A stretch of DNA of 64,000 bases from Parasponia andersonii (Eukaryota; Streptophyta; Magnoliopsida; Rosales; Cannabaceae): positions 770,699 to 834,698 of the forward strand of contig JXTB01000087.1 in the NCBI GenBank assembly GCA_002914805.1, in the 5' to 3' direction. Position numbers and translations under genes: made by a program. The notes beneath the pieces were generated by a model. The model made no database searches, was not told where the DNA came from, and worked only from the letters and a program-made list of their open reading frames with translations. Below, in pieces: positions 1 through 10,775 of this stretch (the stretch's first letter is position 1; the number at the start of each line of letters is the position of its first letter).

Positions 1-1015
1 AGTATGACCATTGGCATTTCGATTTCAGCATATATATGGTTGGTAATTTTGGTGTGGTATTATTATGTACACCATATAACCATGCATGTTCTATGAAAAA
101 GTTTAAGAAGGGTAATATGATTTATGAAATGCCTTAGTATTATTGTGTAAATCTATTTTATCATAGAGAAGTTAAGATCGGGTAACTTTCAGAAGGTTTT
201 GTGTCACTGTTACGGGGAAGCGGGATAAATATTTACAGTTTCAGAGTGGCAGCCCCAGGAGAGGGGCAAGTGTGACAGGATTAGTCACAAGGTTTGCCAC
301 AATATTCCTCCTCCAAGTTATATAATAGAATAAACTACAGTCTCGGGCCGCCTTATCTTTTGAGCTCGATGGGGTAACGATGGAATAAGGTTAGTAACGA
401 GCCCCACTGTGGTAAGAGCCGGCGGGAGGAGAACCCATGGGATATCATTAATTCAGGAAGCCCTGCAAGCACAGTGCTGAACTGGACAGTGGGCACAAGA
501 CAGGGAAGGGTTTAAAGGAAATCATTTATAATATAGACAAGCACGATCATACATTAATTCATGTCATTGAGCAACATGTCATCCATTACTTTACTTACTG
601 AGCTGTAGCTCATTATAGTCTTGTGTTGCAGGTAATGATTGAGATGATAGCATGAGCTTGTGAGTTGAAGTAGAGGCCCGACCTTGGTGTTGTGCATATG
701 GATATTTTGACCACTTGTTGGGGGGGGGGGCTAGTTTGTGTATTTTGGGATGTTTTGCAGTCTCTCAATGAAGTTATTTTTAATTCGTTTTTTTTAGTAC
801 CTGTTTAATATGTTTCATTGTGTAATATATGTATATACTGATTATGTATGGAAGTAAAGTCACCTATCCATAGAGTTTTAAAATTAAAAAAAAAAGGTTC
901 GAACTGGCCCGTATTTTGGAAAAATAATTATAGGATTATCTTCCAAAAGTAACACCTTGTAAATAAAAAGTTAATAAATTTCCACTAGTAGTAGGAGGAT
1001 AAAGAGGGCGTTACA
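1..1015. mobile_element. Partial LTR of a Ty3/gypsy (Tekay/Del-like) element, cut by the window edge
   Basis: The block ends at 1006-1015 with GGGCGTTACA, the inverted form of the TGTAACGCCC start typical of Tekay/Del-type gypsy LTRs, and it joins the gypsy reverse-transcriptase relic directly. The interior has the look of such LTRs: a segment with 'ttacttactgagc', then 'gtgttgcaggtaatgattg' around 590-640. An 11-base G run lies at 720-730. The left end lies outside the window, so I cannot tell a solo LTR from part of a full element. No coding sequence is present. Family call is by resemblance only. Confidence 0.5.
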
Positions 1016-1121
1016 TGGCACTTATCCGTCGACCTGGATACAAATCACTCAACACGGCCACTTTTCCTGCCAGGCTCTGCACATCTTTGGGTTTGTGAGG
1101 AGATTGCATATCAATCAGCAC

Positions 1122-2267
1122 TTATATCTTCTGAGGGATAGCTTCAATACCTCGCTGATTGACCATGAAACCCAGAAATTTTCCAGATCTAACCCCGAAT
1201 GCAAACTTCTGAGGATTCAGCTTCATTTGATACTTTCGGAGAATTTTGAACATCTTATCAAGATGTTTGATGTGATCTTCGACTTTCTTCGACTTTACCA
1301 ACGTGTCATCAACATATACCTCCATTTTCTTGCCAATTTGTTTTACAAACATCATGTTGACAAGATGCTGGTAGGTTGCTCCTGCGTTGATGAGTCCGAA
1401 GGGCATCTTCTTGTAATAGTATAATCCTCGATCAGTGATGAACGAGGTATGCTCCTCATCTAGCTTATACATGGGGATTTGATTGTATCCAGAATATACG
1501 TCCATGAAACTTAAGAGTTCATGCCCCGACGTCGCATCTACAGGCTGGTCGATTCTTGGAAGGGGAAAGCTGTCCTTCGAACATGCTTTGTTGAGATCAG
1601 TGAAATCGATGCACATTCTCCACTTCCTGTTGGGTTTCTTTACCAAAACTGGGTTAGCAAGCCAGTTCGGGTAAAAAGATTCCTTGATAAATCCAATTTC
1701 GAGCAATTTTTCAACCTCTTCTTTTAACGCGACGTAGCGTTCTGGATTCATAGCTCTTCTTTTCTGCCATACAATCTTCTTTGTTGGATCTATGTTAAGA
1801 CGATGGCATATGATATTCGGATCGATCCTGACCATGTCCGAATGTTGCCATATGAAGACATCCAAGTTAAATTTCAGGAAAGTGACCATTGAAGCTCGCA
1901 CAGATTCTTGAAGCTTCGCTCCAATTTTTAAAATCTTGGAGGACCTATCAAATTGCAAATCCTCCAAGTCTTCAATGGGTCCAGTTTTGACCTCTTCATC
2001 GATTTCTCGAGGGTCGAGGTCTTCGCTTGTCATTCCGATTGACGTTTCGCTTGACGCTTCGACCGACGTTTTGCCTGACGCTTCGACTAACATTTCTCCT
2101 GACGCTTCGACTGTCGTTTCGCCTGACGCTTCTCTTTGTAGTTGGACCATCATTGTGCGAGGTGTCGCATCCTTTGCTGCAAGCTTTAAAGAGTTGTTGT
2201 AATAAGTCCGTGCATCATATTGGTTTCCTTGCACTTTGCCTACTCCTTGTTGAGTTGGGAATTTCAT
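1122..2267 (-). pseudogene. Reverse-transcriptase region of the Tat-like gypsy element
   Basis: This 381-residue frame has an amino-terminal acidic spacer, then the RT core from about residue 180: KWRMCIDFTDLNKAC (215-229), FMDVYSGYNQI (254-264), MPFGLINAGATYQ (288-300) and the YVDD active site (318-321). Similarity continues beyond the frame to about 1016, where the neighbouring LTR cuts the element before RNase H. Residues 46-80 are four imperfect copies of an eight-residue EASGxTxV unit (a 24-bp DNA repeat at about 2028-2132). Truncated fossil. Confidence 0.8.
2028..2132. repeat. 24-bp imperfect tandem repeat, about four copies
   Basis: The plus strand shows a repeating 'gacgcttcgac...gtttcgcc' pattern every 24 bp, which on the minus strand encodes four copies of an Ala/Ser/Gly/Glu/Thr octapeptide in the spacer before reverse transcriptase. 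It is a small expansion within the retroelement. Confidence 0.75.
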
Positions 2268-2363
2268 AGCGAGATGATAGATCGATGTTACTGCTCAAAG
2301 TTCCCTTAGTATCAGTCTTCCCAGTACAGCATTGAATGTAGAGGGGTAATCTACAACCAAGAA

Positions 2364-2708
2364 TTAGGTCATTACCGTTGAAACCCTAGGATAGGTTCCA
2401 ACGTTGACCATTAACTCAATCATTCCCATAGGCATTATGCTGTTACCAGTGAATCCGTAGAGTAGAGTGATGGTGGGCTTTAAGTTGCTTTCATTCAACC
2501 CCATCTTCTTAAAGGTGTCGTAATACAGGATGTCAACAACACTTCCGTTATCGACCAATACTCGCCATAATTGCGTGCTTCCACAATTGATCTTTATGAC
2601 CAATGCATCATTATGTGGATAATGGACCTCCCTCGCATCTTGTTGCGTGAAGGTAATATCCATATCCGGTACTCGCTGAAGCTTTTGTGGTCGTTGTTCA
2701 AGATGCAT
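2364..2708 (-). pseudogene. Protease-like region of the Tat-like gypsy element
   Basis: The minus-strand frame contains LWRVLVDNGSVVDILYYDTF, the place where retropepsins carry their D-T/S-G active site in Ty3/gypsy elements, followed by LYGFTGNSIMPMGMIEL. It sits between the gag and reverse-transcriptase regions, in the expected order. Broken fossil. Confidence 0.65.
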
Positions 2709-2964
2709 GACGTTGGGTCAACGGCTGCTACCGAGCTTCTCATGCATACCTATCTTGCGCTCTCTTGGAATCTCCACCAACGTGCGGTCCTCCGAACATA
2801 GTTCGCACCTCGCACTGAATTTTTGGAGGTCGATGTCGGTTTACTTATTGCTTTTCATTATTCTGTTTAGAGTACTGCTGCAGCCGCCCTTCTTTAATCA
2901 ATCTTTCGATCTCATCTTTCAGGGCAAAGCAGTTATTGGTATCGTGTCCAATGTCATTGTGATA

Positions 2965-3640
2965 CTAACAAAACTTGTTGGGGTCGCGCCTCGCTTTATC
3001 TCTTTTCATTGGTTTCGGTTGACGATACCGCTCCTGTTGGTTTGTGACCGCATAGATATGATCTATGGGTGCGTTCAATTTAGTATAATTATTGAATCTC
3101 ATGGGAGCTCTTGGAATCTCCTGCTTTTTCTGTTTAGGCTGCTTCTCAGTCGATTGTTCATTACTCTTTTTATTTGACTTCTTATCATTATTGTTATTAT
3201 TTATTGTTGCATCTTTGGCAGTATCCTTTCCTCCTCCCTTTGTCATCTTATGAAGGTTTTCGTGTGAAGATTCCACCCTTAGATGTCGATCAACTCTTCG
3301 ATAGAAGTCTTCAAGGGTTCTGCATTCTCGCTCTAGTAACTCTTCCCAGAGTTTAGTTTCTGGTCGTACCCCAGCCATCATTAGAGTTAAAATTCCTCCT
3401 TCAGGTAGATTGTTGACCTTTGCCAACTCTAAGGTAAAACGATTTAGGTAAGATCGTAAAGTTTCCTCTGGACCTTGTCGAATAGCAGACAGACTTACCA
3501 GTGCAACAGTAAAATTCTTTGGGACCTGGAATTGCCTCAACAATACAGTCTGAAGCTGTTGCCAGGACGAGATTGAACCAGACTTGAGTCCTCAGAAGAG
3601 TAGCCTACTCATTTTGGCACCGCTAATCTTATCCAATCGA
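2965..3640 (-). pseudogene. gag-like region (carboxy-terminal half) of the Tat-like gypsy element
   Basis: The minus-strand frame at 2965-3543 carries the retrotransposon gag signature: LRQFQVPKN, RQGPEETLRSYLNRF, LWEELLERECRTLEDFY. A lysine-rich tail follows, and downstream a zinc-knuckle-like YHNDIGHDTNNCF. Similarity appears to continue to about 3640, where the plus-strand LINE sequence starts. The outer part (from 3298) is repeated in the copy at 4330-5360, which is probably an assembly artefact. Broken fossil. Confidence 0.65.
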
Positions 3641-5360
3641 CTATTTGGAGCGAGGAGAATAAGGCCTTGTGCCGTATTTCGGATCGTCAAGAAATCCTAG
3701 ATGTAGTTAAATGTATGCCGCCGCAAAAATCTTCCAACTGATAGGTTCCCAGCTCTCTTTTATCAACATTTTTGGAGCATAGTTAGTGACGACGTTATTG
3801 ATTTTGTTCAAAACTTCTTTCGGAATGGAACTTCAGTGCGTGAGCTAAACTTCACTTACATAGTTTTCATTCCTAAGGAGCGGAGGACTTCATCCTTTAC
3901 CTCTTTGAAACCAATCATCTTGTGTAATATAATATATAAAATCTTGTCAAAGCTGCTGGCTAATAGAATGTGTCCTCGGCTAGACTAGTTTATCTTAAGC
4001 TCTTAGGTAGCCCTTGTTCCAAGGAGATTTTGGCTCATGAACTAGGGCACTCAATGACGAAAAAAGCTAGGAAATGAGGTTTTGTTAGTGTTAAGGTGGA
4101 CAAGCTAAAACTTATGATAGTTTGAAGTGGAGTTTTCTAATGAATGTCCTTATGTTAGTTGGTTTTAACTTTGTCTTTTGCAATTTATCTTTCTGGGGAA
4201 TAGGCTTTTCATTGGGAAAAACAAGAAAGCGGGTTTTGAGGATCTCAAATCCAAAGTTTTGGGACATTTACCTGAGGTGGAAATCAAAACTTCTCTCTAG
4301 TACAAGCTGAGGCACCTTGATTAAATCANTCGATAGAAGTCTTCAAGGGTTCTGCATTCTCGCTCTAGTAACTCTTCCCAGAGTTTAGTTTCTGGTCGTA
4401 CCCCAGCCATCATTAGAGTTAAAATTCCTCCTTCAGGTAGATTGTTGACCTTTGCCAACTCTAAGGTAAAACGATTTAGGTAAGATCGTAAAGTTTCCTC
4501 TGGACCTTGTCGAATAGCAGACAGACTTACCAGTGCAACAGTAAAATTCTTTGGGACCTGGAATTGCCTCAACAATACAGTCTGAAGCTGTTGCCAGGAC
4601 GAGATTGAACCAGACTTGAGTCCTCAGAAGAGTAGCCTACTCATTTTGGCACCGCTAATCTTATCCAATCGACTATTTGGAGCGAGGAGAATAAGGCCTT
4701 GTGCCGTATTTCGGATCGTCAAGAAATCCTAGATGTAGTTAAATGTATGCCGCCGCAAAAATCTTCCAACTGATAGGTTCCCAGCTCTCTTTTATCAACA
4801 TTTTTGGAGCATAGTTAGTGACGACGTTATTGATTTTGTTCAAAACTTCTTTCGGAATGGAACTTCAGTGCGTGAGCTAAACTTCACTTACATAGTTTTC
4901 ATTCCTAAGGAGCGGAGGACTTCATCCTTTACCTCTTTGAAACCAATCATCTTGTGTAATATAATATATAAAATCTTGTCAAAGCTGCTGGCTAATAGAA
5001 TGTGTCCTCGGCTAGACTAGTTTATCTTAAGCTCTTAGGTAGCCCTTGTTCCAAGGAGATTTTGGCTCATGAACTAGGGCACTCAATGACGAAAAAAGCT
5101 AGGAAATGAGGTTTTGTTAGTGTTAAGGTGGACAAGCTAAAACTTATGATAGTTTGAAGTGGAGTTTTCTAATGAATGTCCTTATGTTAGTTGGTTTTAA
5201 CTTTGTCTTTTGCAATTTATCTTTCTGGGGAATAGGCTTTTCATTGGGAAAAACAAGAAAGCGGGTTTTGAGGATCTCAAATCCAAAGTTTTGGGACATT
5301 TACCTGAGGTGGAAATCAAAACTTCTCTCTAGTACAAGCTGAGGCACCTTGATTAAATCA
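3298..5360. repeat. Perfect 1,031-bp direct duplication around a single N, probable assembly artefact
   Basis: Bases 3298-4328 recur at 4330-5360 with a constant offset of 1,032, and I see no difference between the copies. The only base between them is the N at 4329. Each copy holds the outer gag piece (minus strand) plus the first part of the LINE relic (plus strand). Left flank continuity belongs to copy one and right flank continuity (the rest of the LINE) to copy two. This is what an unmerged overlap between two contigs looks like. A real, very recent tandem duplication cannot be excluded from sequence alone. Confidence 0.85.
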
Positions 5361-6177
5361 GTCATCAGTTATATTCCTATGCATAGTATGTCAACTTTCC
5401 TCATACCAAAATCCATTTGTAAGGATATGGATAAAGAAGTCAGAAAGTTTTGGTGGAAAGACAATACTGATGTGAATAGGTTCTAGTGTCCTAAATCTTA
5501 GGATAAAATTTGCCAACTTATGTCTACTAGAGGGTTAGGCTTCAGAAACTTCCATGACATAAATCAGGTGTTTCTTGTTAAACTTTGGTGGAAACTTCAA
5601 ACTGAGCCTGGCAAATTGAGGGTTAGAGCTCTAGTGGGATAAGTATTATAGCTCAAATGACTTTCTTAGATGTGCTCCATCTGCCTTGTCTTCTTGGTGA
5701 TGGAAGTGATTCGTCAAGTGCAAAAATATCATATCAAAAGGCTTTTGATTCAGAATAGGCTTCGGGAGATCTTTTAACATTCGGGAGGACCCTTGAATCC
5801 CATTTATGGATAATTTCAGGCCAATTCCAAGATCAGATGCAGTAAGAAAAACTCCATTAATTGTGGTTGAGCTGCGGGATGATAAGATCCATTTTTGGCA
5901 TTTTGATCGTCTCAATTACTTATTTGATGATTACTCAAATTCTCAAGATTCACTAGATGGGAATTGGTGGTGATGATAAAGTGATCTGGATGGGTGCGAA
6001 AAACGTAAACTTTAATACTAAATCTGCATATATTCTTGATCAACGGGAGAGATTAATTCTTGACCTATCGGGGTGTTGGATAAGTTTTTGGAAGTCTAAA
6101 ATTCATAAAAGGTGGAAGTTGTTTCTTTGGAGAATTGCAACTAATATACTTCCTGTTGTGCGCTCTAAAAATGTATA
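3620..6177 (+). pseudogene. L1-type LINE reverse-transcriptase relic
   Basis: Plus-strand frames carry plant L1 reverse-transcriptase blocks: SEENKALCRISDRQEI (about 3.65 kb), PALFYQHFWSIV (about 3.75 kb), NFTYIVFIPKE then IILCNIIYKILSKLLANRM (3.85-3.97 kb). Further on are a KWSFLMNVLMLVGFN segment and, after 5361, the connection region and an RWKLFLWRIATNILP zf-RVT block (5957-6177). Stops and frame changes are frequent, for instance the stop right after PPQKSSN where the family has PGPDGF, and another after the zf-RVT-preceding ALV segment. The 5' endonuclease ORF and the poly-A tail are absent. It lies inside the gypsy gag region and is cut at 6178 by an LTR fragment. Part of it is counted twice through the duplication at 3298-5360. 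Confidence 0.8.
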
Positions 6178-6461
6178 TGTTGGTCATTGCCAAAAAGAGA
6201 AAGTTAGCGACCAAGTGGACGTGTCAGGTCGCATAAAACTTTTCTTTATCAAAGAGCGACCTCATCCGAATGTGTTAAGTGTGATCTCCTCCGAATGAGT
6301 TAAGTGCGACTAGAATGAAAAGAAAATTAGATCAAGCTTCATCAAACGAGTAATCTACAAAGAAGGGGAAACAAAGTTTTTACTTAAAGATTGACCAATC
6401 GTTCCATTTAAGTTATTACCTAGTTATATTGTTACTTAAATTTATTTTCTGATTACATACT
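6178..6461 (+). mobile_element. Truncated LTR of the same gypsy family, in inverted orientation
   Basis: It starts TGTTGGTCATTGCC at 6178, inside the LINE zf-RVT region, and follows the minus-strand LTR (8629 downward) for about 280 bp: 'gtcaggtcgcat', 'gttaagtgcgac', 'agaatgaaaag', 'atttaagttattacc'. It contains about one 49-bp unit where the other LTR has more than three. It stops at about 6461 without the rest of the LTR. It is a separate, later insertion of a related element into the LINE. Confidence 0.7.
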
Positions 6462-6834
6462 TGTTGGTCTTTTTTTTATAATTGCTACGCAAGTGCACGT
6501 GCCGAACAAGTAATATAGTAATGAGTTGAGTATCGTCTCTACAGGGATTGATTAACAAGATTAATTGGATAAAACTAATGTCAAATAAGCTAAATTAAGA
6601 AATTATAAGAATTGACAGATGCAAAATAAAAAATGTAAATTCCAAACATAAAACAATATGACCCAAACAAGAGATTGTAAATAGATAGATATATTAAGCT
6701 GGGATGATTGAATCCTTCTCGGTTGCAAATCTAGGTACAATTGCTGCAGCAATGCTTATGGCAAAATTCACTCCAGTAACAGAAAATTCCATCAATACAT
6801 AATAATCTTTCGAATTTATTATGTTTTAAGTTCT
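6462..6834. other. Unclassified sequence between an LTR fragment and gag relic
   Basis: Non-coding, moderately AT-rich. It includes 'cgcaagtgcacg' and 'gtatcgtctctacagggatt' (6488-6547), a phrase I associate with dispersed plant repeats but cannot assign to a family. It separates the inverted LTR fragment from the gag half at 6835 and is probably part of the inserted material. Confidence 0.35.
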
Positions 6835-7911
6835 TCAAACTAGATTTGCTCCTATGAGAGTTACAGCAAAACATCTACAATGTGCGAGATCATCAACACG
6901 ATGAAGTTCTATCAGGTCACCGAAGTGATCTATATGGTCCTGCAGATTAGTTTTCCCATAAAAAATGTTTATGGTGGGAAGTTTAAATCTAGCAGGTAAG
7001 GTGGCAGCTAGAATCTCCTCGCTGAATGGTAATTGATGATACCCATCAGTGAACTCATCGTCCCAACCAGCAAGTGCATTTAAAACGATCCTCAGATTAT
7101 GAACATCGACGTTCAGAGGGAGAACATTCTCTCTTACTGGTGGTAGGAGTGGCCTCTGATCATTGTCACGATATAAGTCGGGTTGGTTAGGTAGGGTGTG
7201 CTGCGACCTTAGGGAATCCAATGAAACAGTGCGACGAGATCAACTTTGGTCGTTGTGATGCGATGTGGATCGCTCCTAACTACGTCGCTGATCCAGATGT
7301 TGTCTCAGGTCTGTAGGATTCTGTTGAGATTCCCTACTGATCCTTTCAAAGACATTCCTCGATTGACGTTTTTGCTCGTGTTCTAGATAATCACGATTGA
7401 TGGTTGCTCTCTGGGAAGTTTGTCCACGATCACGATCAGTGCTAAAACTTTCAGTACCAGATGCCAGAGCCAAGTCTATGACCTTGCCTTTTCCCTTGGA
7501 GATACAATCCCCACGACGCTCCTGCCGGGCTTTAGGTAGGTTGCGGTTCCCTGTCTCCAGGATCTGAATTCCTCTATCAGGTTGTTGAGCAGGACGTTCT
7601 CTGGGACGTTCGTGCTGTGGTGGAGTTAGCATCTGTCCCTCAGCAAGTCGTCGTAGAGAGTCATTAATCTGACTTGTAATTTGTTGAAGGTTCACCAGTG
7701 CTTCCTCTATGCGATCCTGTCTCTGGATAATATTTTCCGGTGCGGTCACGGTAGGTTGATCCTGAGCAGGATCTACCTGTGCAGCAGTGGTACTTTGGGG
7801 ATGATTTTGGCTAGTTCTGGTGTTTCTGGTAGTGTTTCTGGTGTTTGCCATTGTTGAAAGAAGTGGAATGGACAAACTTTTCTGCCGGAATAGCCCTCCT
7901 TCTAGTGCCAA
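6835..7911 (-). pseudogene. gag-like region (amino-terminal half) of the Tat-like gypsy element
   Basis: Two minus-strand reading frames (7276-7911 and 6835-7221) lie directly after the LTR and primer-binding-like site. The first opens with a Thr/Asn/Arg-rich leader (MANTRNTTRNTRTSQN) of a type common in plant Tat gag proteins, and is followed by charged low-complexity sequence. The second has the gag core style (LPARFKLPTINIFYGKTN, then DHIDHF). The region is a broken fossil and is cut off at about 6835, where unrelated sequence begins. Confidence 0.6.
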
Positions 7912-7912
7912 T

Positions 7913-8629
7913 TGTTGACGGAAGTTTTGTCAACAATAAATTTAGAAAAATTGCAAAATGTGGCTTATGTGTGAAAATGGTTAATTAATCAAAGCAAACA
8001 AAGAGACAAGAATTTTATAGTGGTTTAGCTCCAAAAAAGATGAGCTTACGTCCACTATTTTTTACTATTTTCTGGAGAATTACAAAAGCTCAAAATTATA
8101 ATGTGTTGTTCGGAAGGAAGAAGCAAGAGTCTTAAAAGTTCCCAAAAGATCTCAAAGATAAAAGATCAAATATTAAAAAAATCCCCACTAAAACATTGAA
8201 CTCCCTTTATATAGGTGAGGATAGTTCAATGTTTCCCAATTATGAGAATGGGTAACTGTATAATCAGAGAATACAATTCGAGTAACAATATAACTGGGTA
8301 ATAACTTAAATGAGATGACTGGTCGATCTTGAAAGAGAAACTTTTGTTTCCTTTTCTTTGTAGGTTACCCATTTGACGAAGCTTAGTCTAGTTTCCTTTT
8401 CATTCTGGTCGCACTTAACTCTTTTGGAAGAGGCTGCACTAACTTATGCGGTAGAGGTCGCACTTAACTCTTTCGGAGGAGGTTGCACTAACTTATGCAG
8501 TAGAGGTCGCACTTAACTCTTTCAGAGGAGGTCGCACTAACTTATGCGGTAGAGGTCGCACTTAACTCTTACTCATGTGACCTGACATGTTCATTTGGTC
8601 AACTTTTCTTTTTTTGGTATTGACCAACA
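7913..8629 (-). repeat. 5' LTR of the minus-strand gypsy element
   Basis: On the minus strand this block starts TGTTGGTC and ends GTCAACA, giving the TG...CA ends of an LTR, about 717 bp. It is followed at once by TTGGCAC..., which resembles the primer-binding sites of Tat-type elements, and then by the gag reading frame. A related but shorter copy of its first part lies in the opposite orientation at 6178-6461, which supports repeat status. A 49-bp tandem repeat sits inside it (8407-8577). Confidence 0.7.
8407..8577. repeat. 49-bp tandem repeat inside the gypsy LTR, about 3.4 copies
   Basis: The motif GGTCGCACTTAACTC starts at 8407, 8456, 8505 and 8554, an exact 49-bp period. Each unit pairs a 'ggtcgcacttaactc' half with a similar 'gcactaacttatgc' half, so the unit may itself be an old duplication. 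The related LTR fragment at 6178-6461 has only about one unit, so copy number varies between LTRs of this family. Confidence 0.9.
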
Positions 8630-8885
8630 TATAGGATTTTAGACCGCATAACATCTGACATTGTTTTGTTCATTAACCCCCCAAGTTATAATTTTTGGTA
8701 ATACACCATTTATGTATATTTCTAAAATCTTCTTCTTCAACGTCTCTCATAATTTTCTTTTGCTATTATAGATTATCCATTATGCGCAGAATTTTGTCAA
8801 GTCTTACTATCAACGAATATTGATACTCCATTGGGCTCTATAAGTGTACGATTTTTTTTCCTTCTCTCCCTCTTTATAAGAAGCA
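8630..8885. other. Short spacer between gypsy LTR and copia element
   Basis: AT-rich, no reading frame or repeat recognised. Its last bases AAGCA (8881-8885) resemble AAGCT after the copia element (16194-16198) and may be one half of that element's target-site duplication. Confidence 0.4.
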
Positions 8886-9373
8886 TGTTAAGAAATTGTA
8901 TTTCTTGTGATAGGCCATATATATAAAACAATTGTATTAGGTCATATTATTTCATAAAAAACTCAATAAATGATTTAATAAAGTTGGGTCAGGATATTCA
9001 ACTAGGTATATATACTAATGTAGATATCCTGTTAGTTACCTATTTGGATTTGATAGATATCTAACATGAACTATTTAAAGAACATATTATGGTTATAGTC
9101 CATGCAGCTAAATATCACATACGTTCAATTCTCTGTAACCTAACATCAATTACAGAGAATTCCATATGAGTCATATTAGGCTTTAGGTTGCAGAAGATAA
9201 AACTCTTAAAATACCATCTCTTCTTTTCACTTCCACCTCTGGTTTCTCCATCTGCAATTCTCTACAGATTTGCCATAGACTCAGGTATACTAAACTAATC
9301 CTTGCATATTAGTTTAGCATGAATGATTTAAGGTCTGCATTTGGTTTATTGGTAATCTTAATGTCATCGAACA
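8886..9373 (+). repeat. 5' LTR of the copia element
   Basis: It starts TGTTAAGAAATTG and ends ATCGAACA, 488 bp. It aligns over its full length with 15707-16193. Shared blocks include 'aataaatgatttaataaag', 'gaactatttaaagaac' and 'tattagtttagcat'. It appears to have lost more C and G to T and A than the 3' copy. Confidence 0.9.
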
Positions 9374-9375
9374 AG

Positions 9376-9390
9376 TGGTATCAAAGTAGG
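9376..9390 (+). other. Primer-binding site of the copia element
   Basis: TGGTATCAAAGTAGG begins two bases after the 5' LTR. TGGTATCAGAGC-type sequences are complementary to the 3' end of initiator tRNA-Met, the usual minus-strand primer of plant copia elements. One or two bases differ from the canonical form. Confidence 0.85.
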
Positions 9391-10775
9391 ATTTCATATT
9401 AAATTGATTAGGTTAATTATATATAACTCTAGCTTTGATAATCTATACTTATTATATTTTCTAGATTTTAGATTATTCACTCATAATCTGTGATTTTTCA
9501 GAGTATTTTGATATTTGTGGGGTTTTAATTCTGGGTTTAGGATCATTAAATATGAATATTAGGGATTAAATTCGTTGAATTGAGGTATTTTTGCGTTTGT
9601 TGTTTGAGGTAGTTTAATGTTTCGAGCGACTTTCGGATCGCAAAGTTTTCTAGAAAATCAACCTAGCGACTCGGTGCCATGCTTGCAATGACACAACATT
9701 GAGTAATAGAAAGGCAAGTGTCACAGCACCTACATAAAGAGGGTTCGTGTTCTAGGTTTGACTAGAACACAGAGTGTCATGGCACTCATCAATGAGTGCT
9801 AGAGCACTCGCTCTAGTGTGGCACTAAGGTCGCAATGCTATCATCACGATAGGATTTGGTCTTTTGACCAGAACTGATGGTACTGCAACACTCATCAATG
9901 AGCATCACAGTGCCACTTCAGTTTTGGGCCAGCACTGCAATGCCAATCTCTCTAGTACAAGGGCCAATTTTGACCTAACTTCGATATTTTTGGTCCATTT
10001 GGATAGAATTGAGTTGAATTTGACCTAATTTAAGGGGATCCAATCCAAAACTTAAATATTAATATTTATTTACCTCAAAATTAATTTAAGTAAAGACCCA
10101 CATTTATCTATTTTCCTTTTTGTGTTTTAAACTCAATTGTTTTTCTTTTTGTGTTATGAAAATCTTGTTTAGCTTAGGTATTTTGGATGATTTTCATTAT
10201 ACGATTTATCTTTTATTTTGGGATAGATTCAATAAATTAATAAGTTGCTAAAGCAACCTCTATTGCATAGTCTTATTTATTCTGAAATATAAAAATGTCT
10301 TAAGTTTTGTTGTTAATACAAATGATTACTGGTCCAAAGAAATGTGATCATTTGGCACAATAACATATACACATGTGATAATAAATACGTGATGGTTATT
10401 CAGTTTCTATGTTTGCAATTAATCAGCCTAAATAAAGGTTTATTGTTTTACCAGAGTTACTATCAGTATTTGATCATTGCACTTGAGAGTACCACTTGTA
10501 AACTAACCAGTCGACCCAAAGGAAAACTTGTCAACATTGCGCTAGGTATCTTGTGATGGTCGCCCATTTTAGATGATTATGTGATATATGTCATGTTTGC
10601 ATATTTTCTCATTCATTGTATGACTATATATGCATACAGGCATAAACTTTAAGGCATGAAAAAAGAATGTCATGATCGTATTGAGTTGTAAGGATCTTGA
10701 CCTAGCACTTAGAAAGAACCAATCCCCTGCTATTACAAAAAAAATTTCCACTAAGGATGAAAGAAACTTTGAGCT
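9391..10775 (+). other. Untranslated leader of the copia element
   Basis: No open frame. It contains a G/C-richer stretch at about 9.6-10.0 kb with several near-repeats of 'gtgccacagc' and 'catcaatgag' words (for example 9785-9800 and 9890-9905), then AT-rich sequence leading into gag. Confidence 0.5.

Larger units (their letters stand above)
1016..8629 (-). mobile_element. Decayed Ty3/gypsy Tat-like retrotransposon, interrupted by later insertions
   Basis: Reading the minus strand from 8629, one meets an LTR, a primer-binding-like site, gag-like sequence, then (after foreign insertions at about 3.62-6.83 kb) more gag, a protease region and reverse transcriptase. The order gag-PR-RT fits Ty3/gypsy, and the RT block with 'DFTDLNKAC' and 'FPLPRID' fits the Tat lineage. 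The 3' part (RNase H, integrase, second LTR) is missing: the element is cut at about 1016 by the LTR at the left edge. It is broken in many places and carries at least two nested insertions, so it is a fossil, probably millions of years old. Treating the two gag parts as one element is an inference from orientation and from where each part stops. Confidence 0.75.

Noticed and set aside
8407-8577. Regular repeats considered as a CRISPR array
   Set aside because: Units are directly adjacent with no unique spacers, lie inside an LTR, and the DNA is plant nuclear.
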